Source: Phycisphaerales bacterium
GTDB lineage: Bacteria > Planctomycetota > Phycisphaerae > Sedimentisphaerales > Anaerobacaceae
Assembly: GCA_003533825.1 (NCBI GenBank)
Contig: DQCG01000226.1
Span: forward strand, 1-9,260
Direction of reading: 5' to 3'
DNA length: 9,260 bases
The position numbers and the translations under genes were made by a program. The notes beneath the pieces were generated by a model. That model did no database searches and was not told the origin of the DNA. It saw only the letters and a program-made list of their open reading frames with translations. Within the stretch, counting starts at the first letter, position 1, and each line of letters starts with the position of its first letter. Shown in pieces: positions 1 through 8,600 of this stretch.

Positions 1-1
1 T

Positions 2-1309
2 GTCGAGGCTGATAAGACCATTCCTCGCTGCGGACTTGTCGCCCTGCAGATCCACAAAGGCGGGCCGATGGAGGTCCGATTCCGCAACATCCGCATCAAA
101 GAAAGCAGGACCGCCTGTCCGAGTTTCGCAATTCATGTGATCAAACCACCGCGGCCGGGAACCGAGGGAAACACGGTGCCGAGCATGGTGTGGCTTCACG
201 ATGTGAACGGTGATGGACACGTGGACTTGATAGCTAGTCATATCGCCTGGATGAACAAGCCAGGGTTTGTCCATCCCTATGTGGCCTGGTACCCGGGGCC
301 AGGCTTCCAAGGCGAACATATTATTGTCGACAAGGAATCATTCGGTGTCAACAGCCGCGTGTATCGTTTCGTGATGTTCGATGTGGATGGGGATGGACGG
401 AACGACCTCATCGGCCAGGGATACCAGCCCCACAGCAATTTCAATCATTGGTATCGGTGCCCCGACGACCCGACGCAGCCCTGGCGCGAGTGCTACGATT
501 ACGGCTGTGACCTGAAGAACGGCCACGATATTCGCCTGCGAGATATAGACGGCGACGGACGCATGGATCTGCTCTTGATGGATAGCTGGTCCGGCAAGAT
601 TCTTGTCAAACGCATTCCGACGGGAGAGGCCGCCCAGAAACGCTGGCCATATCACATGATCACCGGTGGGGACGGGCTCACCCACTATATGTCGTTCTAC
701 GATGTGAACAGAGACGGTCTGGAGGACATCGTGATTGCCAAGGAAGAGGACGGTGGCAAGGGAATAATATGGTACGAGCATCCTCTGCGCATGAGCCAAA
801 CAGATACTTGGCAGAGACATTTCGTTGTTGACGCGAATTTCACAAAGGCGTTTGCCCGCGACCTTGACGATGACGGGGACGTGGATTTCGTCGGAACCGG
901 AGAGGGGTACAGCAGGGGCGATTTCGGATGGTGCGAGCGAACCGATTCCGGGTACCGCTTCCACGAATTCGACGTGCAAGACAACAACAACGACATCATC
1001 GGTGGGCACAACTGCGAACTGGTCGATGTAGACGGCGACGGTGACGAAGACTTGATTGTCGGAGGCGTGGACAAGAGGGACAACACTCAGCGGTTCCGGT
1101 GGTACGAATTCCGGCGGGTTCGAGGCCGGGTTCTGTGGATTGAGCATGTGTTAGGTGTCACCAGCGTGAGCGGTTTCAAGCCTAGTCACGGCTTCTATTG
1201 CGGTGAAATGGCTTATGGTGACATGGACAGCGACGGAGATCAAGATTTCGCCTACGCCGGCCACGGCGGCGGCTTTCTCGGTTGGTTCGAGAATCGTACG
1301 CCCCGTTGA
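2..1309 (+). CDS. DUF1080 (partial) + seven-repeat VCBS/FG-GAP protein, 5' end outside window
   Basis: The reading frame is open from the first bases, so the gene starts upstream; the ATG at 68 lies inside a domain and is not the start. In-window residues 14-34 (through GLVALQIHKGGPMEVRFRN) match the last strands of DUF1080, a jelly-roll domain related to concanavalin-type lectins and 3-keto-glycoside hydrolases. It is followed by seven copies of the calcium-binding DxDxDGxxD loop, whose first Asp codons are at about 200, 380, 542, 701, 860, 1025 and 1220. Examples are DVNGDGHVD, DVDGDGRND, DIDGDGRMD and DVDGDGDED; copy 4 reads DVNRDGLED. The spacing of 53-65 residues is what a seven-bladed beta-propeller of the VCBS/FG-GAP type would give. 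The protein ends cleanly after the last blade with FENRTPR and TGA. Inferred role: an exported sugar-processing or glycan-binding enzyme carrying a propeller for binding or surface display. The DUF1080 catalytic part cannot be judged because most of it is out of view. The fusion is certain from the continuous frame; the function is not. Confidence 0.88.
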   Translation, partial: VEADKTIPRCGLVALQIHKGGPMEVRFRNIRIKESRTACPSFAIHVIKPPRPGTEGNTVPSMVWLHDVNGDGHVDLIASHIAWMNKPGFVHPYVAWYPGPGFQGEHIIVDKESFGVNSRVYRFVMFDVDGDGRNDLIGQGYQPHSNFNHWYRCPDDPTQPWRECYDYGCDLKNGHDIRLRDIDGDGRMDLLLMDSWSGKILVKRIPTGEAAQKRWPYHMITGGDGLTHYMSFYDVNRDGLEDIVIAKEEDGGKGIIWYEHPLRMSQTDTWQRHFVVDANFTKAFARDLDDDGDVDFVGTGEGYSRGDFGWCERTDSGYRFHEFDVQDNNNDIIGGHNCELVDVDGDGDEDLIVGGVDKRDNTQRFRWYEFRRVRGRVLWIEHVLGVTSVSGFKPSHGFYCGEMAYGDMDSDGDQDFAYAGHGGGFLGWFENRTPR

Positions 1310-1391
1310 GAATCGGGCGGCCCCTTTACCGCTGCCCTTCTTGTCATCTTTCCGCATCCGATTCGCGCTGAGACCGGTCGGTCCGCTCGAG

Positions 1392-1482
1392 GACCTTGAT
1401 GTGATGGAGCCAGCCGACGACTTGCTCACCGTGGCGGCGACCATCACCCCAACGCAAAATCGTGGGCAACGACGTTACGATT
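1392..1482 (+). pseudogene. Decayed fragment of the C-terminal region of a DUF5060-type glycosidase
   Basis: Bases 1404-1480 align without gaps to 9161-9237, the 3' end of the large fusion gene in this window, with 64 of 77 bases identical by hand count. The frame reads MEPADDLLTVAATITPTQNR, against MEPADELLTGAATITATQNR in the large gene; 20 of 25 residues are identical over the aligned stretch. Most mismatches fall in third codon positions, so the two copies diverged while coding for protein. Upstream, LEDLDVMEPAD can be aligned to ENLPFWEMEPAD if two residues were lost. Before about 1392 no similarity is visible. After 1480 the alignment breaks with an apparent two-base loss. The frame it shifts into stays open to TAA at 1552-1554 and reads TIVAGGQAASVG, which may or may not be old coding sequence. 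No start codon, ribosome site or complete domain is present, so this is a relic and not a gene. Confidence 0.75.
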
Positions 1483-1534
1483 GTCGCCGGAGGACAAGCC
1501 GCTTCGGTCGGTCGGACAATGATCCTAAAAGATG

Positions 1535-1540
1535 AGGAGA
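1535..1540 (+). promoter_or_regulatory. Ribosome binding site that sets the start of the amidase gene
   Basis: AGGAGA lies six bases before the ATG at 1547. An in-frame ATG at 1532 overlaps this site and has no purine-rich sequence of its own at a useful distance, so 1547 is the better start. The shorter product also puts the twin-arginine motif nearer the N-terminus. Confidence 0.75.
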
Positions 1541-1546
1541 TTAATT

Positions 1547-2611
1547 ATGGCTAAGAAGCTTGAACAATCTACTCGACGCAAGTTCTTGCAAAGCACTTCC
1601 ATGGGACTGAGTCTGGACGTGTGGGCCGGGGCTCATTCAACAGCTACTGCGGACCCATCGATCACTCGGATAAGATCAGGGCCACGCGAGAAACGTCTGC
1701 CCCGGGAAGTGTGGGTGGCCACGATCTCTCAGAATGGAATGCAGGCGCGAAGCTACGAGGAGATGATTAAGAAGATGCTCGGTCGAATGCAAGAGGTGGT
1801 CTCCTATGAGCCGGATATTATCTGTCTGCCGGAAGTATTTCCATTTGTCAATCTTTCTTCGGGTCGGCCGCCGGTTCCTAAGGTCGCGGAAGTACCAATC
1901 GGGGATATTTCCCGACCGTTTGCCGAGTTTGCTCGGAAACATCATTGCTACATAGTCTGTCCAGTCTATACGAAAGAGAACGGCCACTACTATAACTCAG
2001 TGGTGTTTATCGATAGAAGGGGCAAGCTCCTCGGAGAATACCGGAAGATCCATCCGACTGTCGGCGAAATGAACAATGGTGTGACGCCGGGTGCTTTGAA
2101 ACCGCCGGTATTTCGCACCGACTTTGGCGTTATTGGCGCGCAGATCTGCTTTGATATGGAATGGCATGACGGCTGGCAGAATTTGCGTAAGGCAGGGGCG
2201 GAGATAGTGTTCTGGCCGTCGGCGTTTGCCGGTGGCATGGCAGTCAATGCCAAGGCTTGGCAGAACAAATTTGTAGTCGTATCCAGCACCCACAAAGACA
2301 CATCCAAGATTTGCGACATTTCCGGAGAGGTGGTGGCAAGTACCGGTCGCTGGAACGACTGGGTCTGCGCATTTGTAAATCTGGAGAAGGTGTTTCTGCA
2401 CACTTGGCCCTTCTGTCAACGTTTCGATGAGGTCCAGGCCAAATACGGCCGCAGACTTCGCATCAAGACCTTCCATGAGGAAGAATGGACTATCATCGAA
2501 AGCTGCTCGGCTGACGTTAAAGTCGCCGACGTGCTCAAAGAATTCGAGTTCCAAACATACGAAGACTTCATCCAGGCAGCCGATGCGATGCAGCAAATAC
2601 ACAGAAAGTAG
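1547..2611 (+). CDS. Tat-exported carbon-nitrogen hydrolase (nitrilase superfamily)
   Basis: A 354-residue protein starting at 1547. Residues 8-15 (STRRKFLQ) form a twin-arginine export motif followed by a weakly hydrophobic stretch and a likely cleavage region near ATADP (residues 33-37). The mature part is a nitrilase-superfamily hydrolase with all three catalytic residues: Glu96 in CLPEVFPF, Lys167 in EYRKIHPT and Cys201 in GAQICFDMEW. Members hydrolyse amides, carbamoyl groups or nitriles through a thioester on the cysteine. The overall layout is closest to the amidase and N-carbamoyl amidase branches, but the substrate cannot be told from sequence alone. Most family members are cytoplasmic, so an exported copy is notable; similar exported forms are found in PVC bacteria. 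The next gene begins 63 bases downstream on the same strand, so it may head a transcription unit with the genes that follow. Odd point: the Tat hydrophobic region contains an Asp (LSLDVW), which weakens it. Family and triad are sure; role in the cluster is inferred. Confidence 0.9.
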   Translation: MAKKLEQSTRRKFLQSTSMGLSLDVWAGAHSTATADPSITRIRSGPREKRLPREVWVATISQNGMQARSYEEMIKKMLGRMQEVVSYEPDIICLPEVFPFVNLSSGRPPVPKVAEVPIGDISRPFAEFARKHHCYIVCPVYTKENGHYYNSVVFIDRRGKLLGEYRKIHPTVGEMNNGVTPGALKPPVFRTDFGVIGAQICFDMEWHDGWQNLRKAGAEIVFWPSAFAGGMAVNAKAWQNKFVVVSSTHKDTSKICDISGEVVASTGRWNDWVCAFVNLEKVFLHTWPFCQRFDEVQAKYGRRLRIKTFHEEEWTIIESCSADVKVADVLKEFEFQTYEDFIQAADAMQQIHRK

Positions 2612-2661
2612 CTCTGGAAGAAAACGTATTCAATAGGATGGTTAACACAACCTAAAAAAGA

Positions 2662-2666
2662 AAGGA
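2662..2666 (+). promoter_or_regulatory. Ribosome binding site for a GTG start
   Basis: AAGGA, inside a purine-rich run (2654-2666), sits eight bases before the GTG at 2675. The nearby ATG at 2667 is in another frame that stops after 16 codons, so GTG at 2675 is the supported start of the glycosidase-like gene. Confidence 0.65.
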
Positions 2667-2674
2667 ATGACCGG

Positions 2675-4129
2675 GTGCGCTGCTTCACGTTCGTCACCAA
2701 TACTATTGTCTGGGTAGGTCTGACTCTGCTCCTTGTCGTCACGTCCGGTTTCAGCCGAGAATCCCCTATTGCACCGGGCAAGTTTATCCCCACGTTTGCC
2801 GTTAAATACGGCAATACGCAAGGTTGGCCTCCGGCAGTAGAAGCGGCTCGCTTCGATCTGATCGACGTGTCCGCCAGCATGGCCCATGCCAGAGTACATG
2901 CATCTCCGGATGGTAATACCTGGCAGAGGCTCAAACACCTCAATCCACACATCAGGATCTTTCTTTACAAGAATGGCCCGGCGATCTACAACGTCGCCTC
3001 CTGGGGTCAGGTTGGGAAGGGCTGGAAGTGGCTCACAGAGAACCACGGTGTCGGCAGCGCAGACCGTTGGACAGCCGTAGGTATAGAGTACACCGGATAC
3101 CTCCAAGGCAGACCGTATCCGAACGAACGTTTGATGAACATGGCAAATCTGAACTGGCAACGATACTGGGCGGAGCAAACGAGCATCAAGCTCTGGTCCG
3201 GCTCGCAGTCGATGGGCGAAGGCGCCGACGGGATATTTGCCGACAACTGTGGCTACCGGATACCGTGGCAGGGCCAGTGGCACCTTGATGGTCATCCTGA
3301 CAAGCTCGATATGCCAAGTGACTACACGCGCGAGGGAAAGCATCAGCCAGATTTGTACAAGCCTCACATCAAGCAGCTCTATATTTGGGTTGTGCCTTGG
3401 CTCCACGATAGGGGCCACGACCTCGTACTGAATTTCGGGATTATGGCGCGTCAGAGTGACGACTGGCTTGAGTTGGATCGGGAACCACATCCGCCCTTCG
3501 CGGCCATGAATGAGGGTGCCTTTGTGCATCCCTGGGGTACGTTGGGGAAAAAGGGTAACTTCGTCTTCTGGTCCGAGCAAGAGTGGCTTAACGAGATCGA
3601 AACGATGCGGAAGCTAGAACACATCCGTGCTCTGATGAATGTCCATGGCCCGGTGATCAGTGAGTTTCAGGATAAGCGTCGCATGGATGCCAGCGACGCC
3701 TCGGGAAATAGGGCCTGGGACGTGCTCTGGTTTGCCATAACGTCTTTCCTGCAGGGCTACGACGACGTTCGCCCCAACGCCTATATGAACTTCACGGTAT
3801 GGGGTTACAGTCAGTTTTACTGGTTCGATGAGTTCGATCCTAAGTATCTCCACCTCGGCCGTGCCCGCAGCGAATTCCAACGTGTTGACGCCGGGAAGAA
3901 TCATGTGTATTTGCGGGAATTTGACGACGGCTGGGCCGTGGTGAATCCTACAAGAACCGATGCCATGAGTGTGGCGGTCCCGGGCAGGGCAAAGGCACGG
4001 GTTCTTACTCACGACACCTTCCAACATTCAAACAAGCAGACGCTGGTTCAATATTTCGACCTGCCTTCGCATCGCGGGATAATTTTGTTGAAACCTAAAA
4101 GGCAGATCGGCAATGAGGATAATAGATAA
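2675..4129 (+). CDS. Secreted TIM-barrel glycosidase-like protein (GHL15-type)
   Basis: A 484-residue protein from a GTG start. Residues 1-27 are a Sec signal peptide with a clear hydrophobic core (VGLTLLLVVTSG). The mature protein has the run of motifs expected of a putative glycosyl hydrolase barrel: FDLIDVSAS (60-68), a strand with RIFLYKN (94-100), GADGIFADN (183-191) at the end of a barrel strand, LVLNFG (250-255) and AMNEGAFVHPWG (277-288). Asp185, Asp190 and Glu280 are candidate catalytic acids. Residues from about 400 to 475 (VYLREFDDGWAVVNP onward) look like the small beta-sandwich that often closes such barrels. The pattern fits the hypothetical glycosidase family GHL15 (Pfam PF14885) best, recognised by eye. 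No activity is established for this protein and the substrate is unknown. It lies 63 bases after the amidase gene and 28 bases before the oxidoreductase gene, consistent with co-transcription. Confidence 0.75.
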   Translation: MRCFTFVTNTIVWVGLTLLLVVTSGFSRESPIAPGKFIPTFAVKYGNTQGWPPAVEAARFDLIDVSASMAHARVHASPDGNTWQRLKHLNPHIRIFLYKNGPAIYNVASWGQVGKGWKWLTENHGVGSADRWTAVGIEYTGYLQGRPYPNERLMNMANLNWQRYWAEQTSIKLWSGSQSMGEGADGIFADNCGYRIPWQGQWHLDGHPDKLDMPSDYTREGKHQPDLYKPHIKQLYIWVVPWLHDRGHDLVLNFGIMARQSDDWLELDREPHPPFAAMNEGAFVHPWGTLGKKGNFVFWSEQEWLNEIETMRKLEHIRALMNVHGPVISEFQDKRRMDASDASGNRAWDVLWFAITSFLQGYDDVRPNAYMNFTVWGYSQFYWFDEFDPKYLHLGRARSEFQRVDAGKNHVYLREFDDGWAVVNPTRTDAMSVAVPGRAKARVLTHDTFQHSNKQTLVQYFDLPSHRGIILLKPKRQIGNEDNR

Positions 4130-4145
4130 CTCAGGTTTTCAAAGC

Positions 4146-4152
4146 AAGGAAG
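4146..4152 (+). promoter_or_regulatory. Ribosome binding site of the oxidoreductase gene
   Basis: AAGGAAG ends five bases before the ATG at 4158. It lies within the 28-base gap after the preceding gene, so there is little room for a separate promoter and translation-level coupling within one transcript is likely. Confidence 0.65.
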
Positions 4153-4157
4153 AATAA

Positions 4158-5504
4158 ATGAGAGAGAAAGCAAACAAGGTAACACGGCGGGATTTTTTGC
4201 GGGCTACCACCGCGGGGGTACTGAGTGCTCCGTGGATTGTGCCAGCTTCGGTCTTTGGTGTGAACTCACCCAGTAACCGGATCAATGTCGGCTGTATCGG
4301 CACGGGCAACATGGGGAAGGTCGATCTTCATGGCCTGATGCATCAGGACGATACTCAGATTGTCGCAGTGTGTGACGTGAACCGGGGCAGTTATGGCTAT
4401 AAGACGGCCACACAGTTTCTGGGTCGCGAGCCGGCCCGCAAATGGGTAGATAGATATTATGCAGGCAAGAAACGCTCGGGAATCTACAAAGGTAGTGATG
4501 TATACAATGATTTTCGCGAGTTGCTGGCCCGCGACGACATCGACGCCGTATCGGTCACCACCCCGGACCACTGGCACGCAATTCCAACAATAATGGCGGC
4601 CCGGTCGGGAAAGCATATCTATTGTCAGAAACCGTTGAGCCTAACCATTGCCGAAGGCCGTGCGATGGTAGAAGCGGTGCGCCGCTATGGAGTGGTCCTG
4701 CAGACGGGTACCCAACACCGTTCCAAAGAGACTATGCGTTTTGCCTGTGAGCTTGTGCGAAACGGCCGCATCGGCCAGGTCAAGCGAGTTTTGACCAGCC
4801 TGGGCCGGCATGGTTTGCGCACTGACATCAATACCTGGCAGCCAACGCCGGTGCCTGATGGATTTGATTATGATTTGTGGCTGGGACCGGCACCGTGGGC
4901 GCCTCACCATAAATCCCGATGTTTTTACACCTTTCGGTTTAGCCAGGATTATTCGGGCGGCGAGACGACCAATACCGGAGCACACATGTTCGATATTGTT
5001 CAGTGGGGCCTGGGCACCGAGCGTACGGGACCGGTGGAAATCGAGGATTTAGGCAGTGAATTCCCGGAAACGGGTCTGTTCGATACGGTCAGCCGAATTC
5101 ATTTCCGGGCGAGGTATGCCAATGATGTGGAACTGATCTGCACGCCGGGCGGTATAGGCGGCACAGCACGCTTCGAAGGCACAGAAGGCTCGGTCCATGC
5201 CGACTGGTCTTCGCTGCGCACGAATCCAGAATCCCTGAAGGATACAGTAATCGGCCCGAACGAAATCCATCTTCACAAGAGCAGCGACCACAAGCGTGAT
5301 TTTCTTGATTCCATTAAATCGGGTCGGGACCCGATAGCGCCGGTGGAAGTCGGTCATCGTTCAGCCAGCGTTTGCCACCTGGCGAACATAGCCATGAAAC
5401 TCAAACAGAAACTCCACTGGGACCCTGACCAAGAGTGCTTTATCAATAACGACGAAGCTAACTGCCTGCTCAGCAAACCCCTGCGTAGCCCCTGGCATCT
5501 ATAG
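4158..5504 (+). CDS. Tat-exported Gfo/Idh/MocA family oxidoreductase
   Basis: A 448-residue NAD(P)-dependent sugar or inositol dehydrogenase-type protein. Residues 9-15 (TRRDFLR) followed by ATTAGVLSAPWIVPAS form a well-made twin-arginine signal, so the protein is probably exported folded with its cofactor. The Rossmann fold begins with NVGCIGTGNMG (43-53). CQKPLSL (156-162) is the family's (E)KP segment with Gln in place of Glu, and Lys158 is the catalytic-type lysine. GAHMFDIVQWGLG (274-286) carries the conserved His276 and Asp279. Length and the segment PDGFDYDLWLGPAP are typical of the exported PVC subgroup. Known members oxidise, epimerise or help eliminate at sugar carbons, some acting as glycosidases through a transient keto sugar; which applies here is unknown. 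The presence of a DUF1080 domain (3-keto-glycoside hydrolase relatives) nearby makes a 3-keto sugar route a reasonable guess, no more. Confidence 0.93.
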   Translation: MREKANKVTRRDFLRATTAGVLSAPWIVPASVFGVNSPSNRINVGCIGTGNMGKVDLHGLMHQDDTQIVAVCDVNRGSYGYKTATQFLGREPARKWVDRYYAGKKRSGIYKGSDVYNDFRELLARDDIDAVSVTTPDHWHAIPTIMAARSGKHIYCQKPLSLTIAEGRAMVEAVRRYGVVLQTGTQHRSKETMRFACELVRNGRIGQVKRVLTSLGRHGLRTDINTWQPTPVPDGFDYDLWLGPAPWAPHHKSRCFYTFRFSQDYSGGETTNTGAHMFDIVQWGLGTERTGPVEIEDLGSEFPETGLFDTVSRIHFRARYANDVELICTPGGIGGTARFEGTEGSVHADWSSLRTNPESLKDTVIGPNEIHLHKSSDHKRDFLDSIKSGRDPIAPVEVGHRSASVCHLANIAMKLKQKLHWDPDQECFINNDEANCLLSKPLRSPWHL

Positions 5505-5614
5505 CCATCTCGGTTGTCGCGGGAGACTTTCACGGCAATGCATATACGCCATTTTGCGAGAATTCACTCTAAACATAGAACAGTCCGGCTCTTTGCCGAC
5601 ACAGGAGTAATGCC
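5505..5614 (+). other. Intergenic gap before the large fusion gene
   Basis: A 110-base gap. It ends in AGGAG (5603-5607), seven bases before the ATG at 5615, which makes that start well supported. I see no clear hairpin terminator after the oxidoreductase gene and no convincing -35/-10 pair; TTGTCG at 5514 with AT-rich sequence near 5540 has poor spacing. Confidence 0.55.
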
Positions 5615-8600
5615 ATGACGCTGAACAGATTTATCGTTATCGGTTTTGCTATGGGTTTGATGTGTCTGATGTGTGGGCCATTATCGTCAAAGCCGCGGAT
5701 TATTTTTGACACCGACATGGACAGCGATTTTGACGATGCGGGAGCGCTGGCTGTTCTTCACGCTCTGGCGGATAAGGGTGAATGCGAGATACTCGCTGTG
5801 GTTCATTCCACTTCTACTGCCTGGAGTGTCGGCGTTATTGATGCGATCAATACCTATTACCATCGGGGCGACCTTCCGATTGGCGCTCGCAAGAGAACCG
5901 ATAATGACAATCGGAGTAGTTACGCCGAAAAGATTGCCAAGGACACTTCACGGTTCAAACACAACGTCACCGACTGGAACCATAGAGATGTAACGCAGGC
6001 GAAAGTTCTGTATAAGTCGATATTGTCCAAACAGAACGACCAATCCACTACCATCGTTACAGTTGGGCCATACCTGAACCTTCTGGACCTGCTGAACGAT
6101 CCAGAGGCCGTTGCTTTGATTCGCAAGAAGGTAAAGCTGCTCTCGATTATGGGCGGTCACTTCAATCCTCCCGGCCACACTGAATGGAATATAAGCCAGA
6201 AAGGGCGATATGACGATGGGCCCAAGGCTGGCAAGGCGGTTATAGAACGCTGGCCCACGCCCGTCATGTGGTCGGATGTGCATATTGGAGTACGGCTTCC
6301 TACGGGCAAAAGGTTGCAGTATACTGCCCAAGACAATCCCGTCCGGGAGGCCTACCGTCTGGCGCTGCATAATAAGTGGCGCGATCACGCCAGTTGGGAT
6401 CAGTCCGCCGTCCTTTTCGCCGTCAGGGGATTGCGGGATTATTGGCTAGCCTGTACTACGGGCTGGCCTGTTATGTACCAAGACCAGGATGGCAACTGGG
6501 CGACTGATTGGCTGGCATCGCCCGATTCCAATCACGCCTATCTGAAACTAAAAAAAGGCAGCGCCGAACTGGCAAAGATTATCGACGATCTGATGATCGC
6601 GCCGCCCACCATGCCAACTCTGTCAAGTGTGAAGGACGGCCCGCACAAGAAGAAGTGTGGCGCGGCAGGGGATGTAGGACAGAGAACGAAGACAACCGCC
6701 GACTCAGTCGCGTTTCCAGGCATCGACTGGGAAGAGACCGCACCGGAAGCGCAAGGCGTGGATCCAGCGAAGCTTGAATCCGCTGTCGAGTTCCTCAAGA
6801 AGAACGCACCGCATGATGGTGTGAAGCGGCTGGTGATTGTCCGTAATGGGCGGATCATATGGAAAGGCGACCAGGCCAACCGGCGGCAGTGCGTGTATTC
6901 GGTGACCAAGGCCTTCACCAGCACAGCTCACGGTTTACTGATCGACGATGGCAAATGCACACTCGACACGCTGGCAAAGGACTGCAATCCGAAACTTGCT
7001 CAACATTATCCAACCGTCACGTTGCGGCATCTGGCCACGATGACCTCGGGCATTGATGGCGTCGGCGGTTCGTACGACTGTGATGCTGAAGGCCGGTGCG
7101 ACGAGAACGCTCTGGTCGATCCATTGCCACCCTTTTTCGCCCCGGGCACGAAGTTCCAATATTGGGACGAAGCGACTCAACAGTATGGATTTGTGTTGAC
7201 GAAAATCGCCGGACGGTCGTTGCCGGATCTACTGCAACGGCTAATCCTCGGCCCGATTGGTATTCAAGAGGTCGGCTGGCGGACGGACGCCACGCGAAAA
7301 GTGCTGAACTGGACGGGCGGTCTCGAGATTACCGCGATTGATTTAGCACGGTTCGGACATCTGTTTCTTAACCGAGGCCGCTGGAACGGAAACCAACTCA
7401 TCAGCGCCGAGTGGGTTGACACCGCGACGAGCGTGCAAGTTCCGCCATCGATTCCCGATGCCCTGCCGACCAGCAACCGAAAAGGCTCGGGCGTCTACGG
7501 CTATCACTGGTGGCCGAACGGAACACGGCCGGATGGAACGCTACGGTGGCAGCACGCTCCGCACGGGACCTATGGACGTAGCGGACACAACAACAACGAT
7601 CTGTTTGTGTTGCCTGCGTGGAACATGGTAATCGTGCGGCTAGGGCTGGACGAGCGAAAAAGCAGCGGGGGCTTTCCAATCACCAACGAAACCTACAGCG
7701 AGTTCTTCAAGCGAGTCGGCGAAGCGATTCTCGACCCCATCGTCGAAGGCGATCGCCGCGTTTGGCGCCCGCTTATGGTCAACTTTCGGGGCCCGGCAGC
7801 GAGCGAAACCGATGACGATCCTAATCCGTTTCTTGATTACCGGCTGCAGGTCACTTTCAGAGGCCCGTCCGGTCAGAAGTATAACGTAGCGGGTTTCTTC
7901 GACGGCGATGGATACGGTGACGGAAGCGGGAACGTATGGCGAGTTCGGTTCACGCCTGATCAGAGCGGCACGTGGCACTACAAAACGTCGTTTCGGCAAG
8001 GCGATAAGGTCGCGATCAGTCTTGATCCGAACGAAGGAAAGCCGATAGCTCTTGACGGCAAGGCTGATTCGTTCGAAGTGGCCCCGCGCAATCCCAAAGC
8101 ACCGGGCTATTTGAAATGGGGTCGTCTTGAGTACGTCGGCAAACACTATCTTAAGTTTAAGGACGGTCCGTACTGGATTCGCGGCGGCACGGACAGTCCG
8201 GAGAACCTGCTTGCCTATGACGGCTTTGACAACACCCCGCCCAGCCACCGATATGCAGCCCACGCCGAAGACTGGCGGCCGGGCGATCCGGACTGGGATG
8301 CAGGGAAAGGCCGGGCAATCATTGGGATATTGAACTATCTGGCCGCAAAGCGTGTTAACAGCATCTATTTTCTGACGATGAACATCGGTGGCGACGGGGG
8401 CGATGTTTGGCCGTGGGTGGGCTCTCCCAACCCAAAAGGCAGCCCAAGAAACGACAACCTGCATTTCGATATCAGCAAGCTGAACCAGTGGGAAACCGTG
8501 TTCGCCCACGCCCAGCGCAAGGGCATCTTGTTGCACTTTGTGCTCAACGAAGCCGAGAAGCCGAACAAGCAAGAGCTTGACAACGGCGAGTTGGATACGG

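Noticed and set aside
338..1147. Minus-strand open frame of 269 codons opposite the VCBS gene
   Set aside because: Its repeated Val/Ile-rich pattern is the reverse complement of the repeated Asp/Gly codons of the VCBS loops; it is a shadow of them.
1203..1535. A 110-codon + strand ORF overlapping the end of the VCBS gene, possible small gene
   Set aside because: The first third overlaps coding sequence in another frame, there is no ribosome site, and the only recognisable part is the relic at 1392-1482. It is better called a pseudogene fragment.
2635..2660. Possible hairpin GGTT-AACC followed by A-rich sequence after the amidase gene
   Set aside because: The stem is only four base pairs and is not followed by a T run, so it is not a credible intrinsic terminator.
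5514..5546. Possible promoter TTGTCG with AT-rich sequence near CATATA
   Set aside because: The spacing between the two boxes is about 19-23 bases and neither box is a good match, so it is not supported.
5615..5680. Lipoprotein signal (Cys17 or Cys20 in GLMCLMCG) for the fusion protein
   Set aside because: Neither cysteine is preceded by a small residue at -1 and Leu at -3, so a lipobox is not met; an ordinary signal peptide is more likely.
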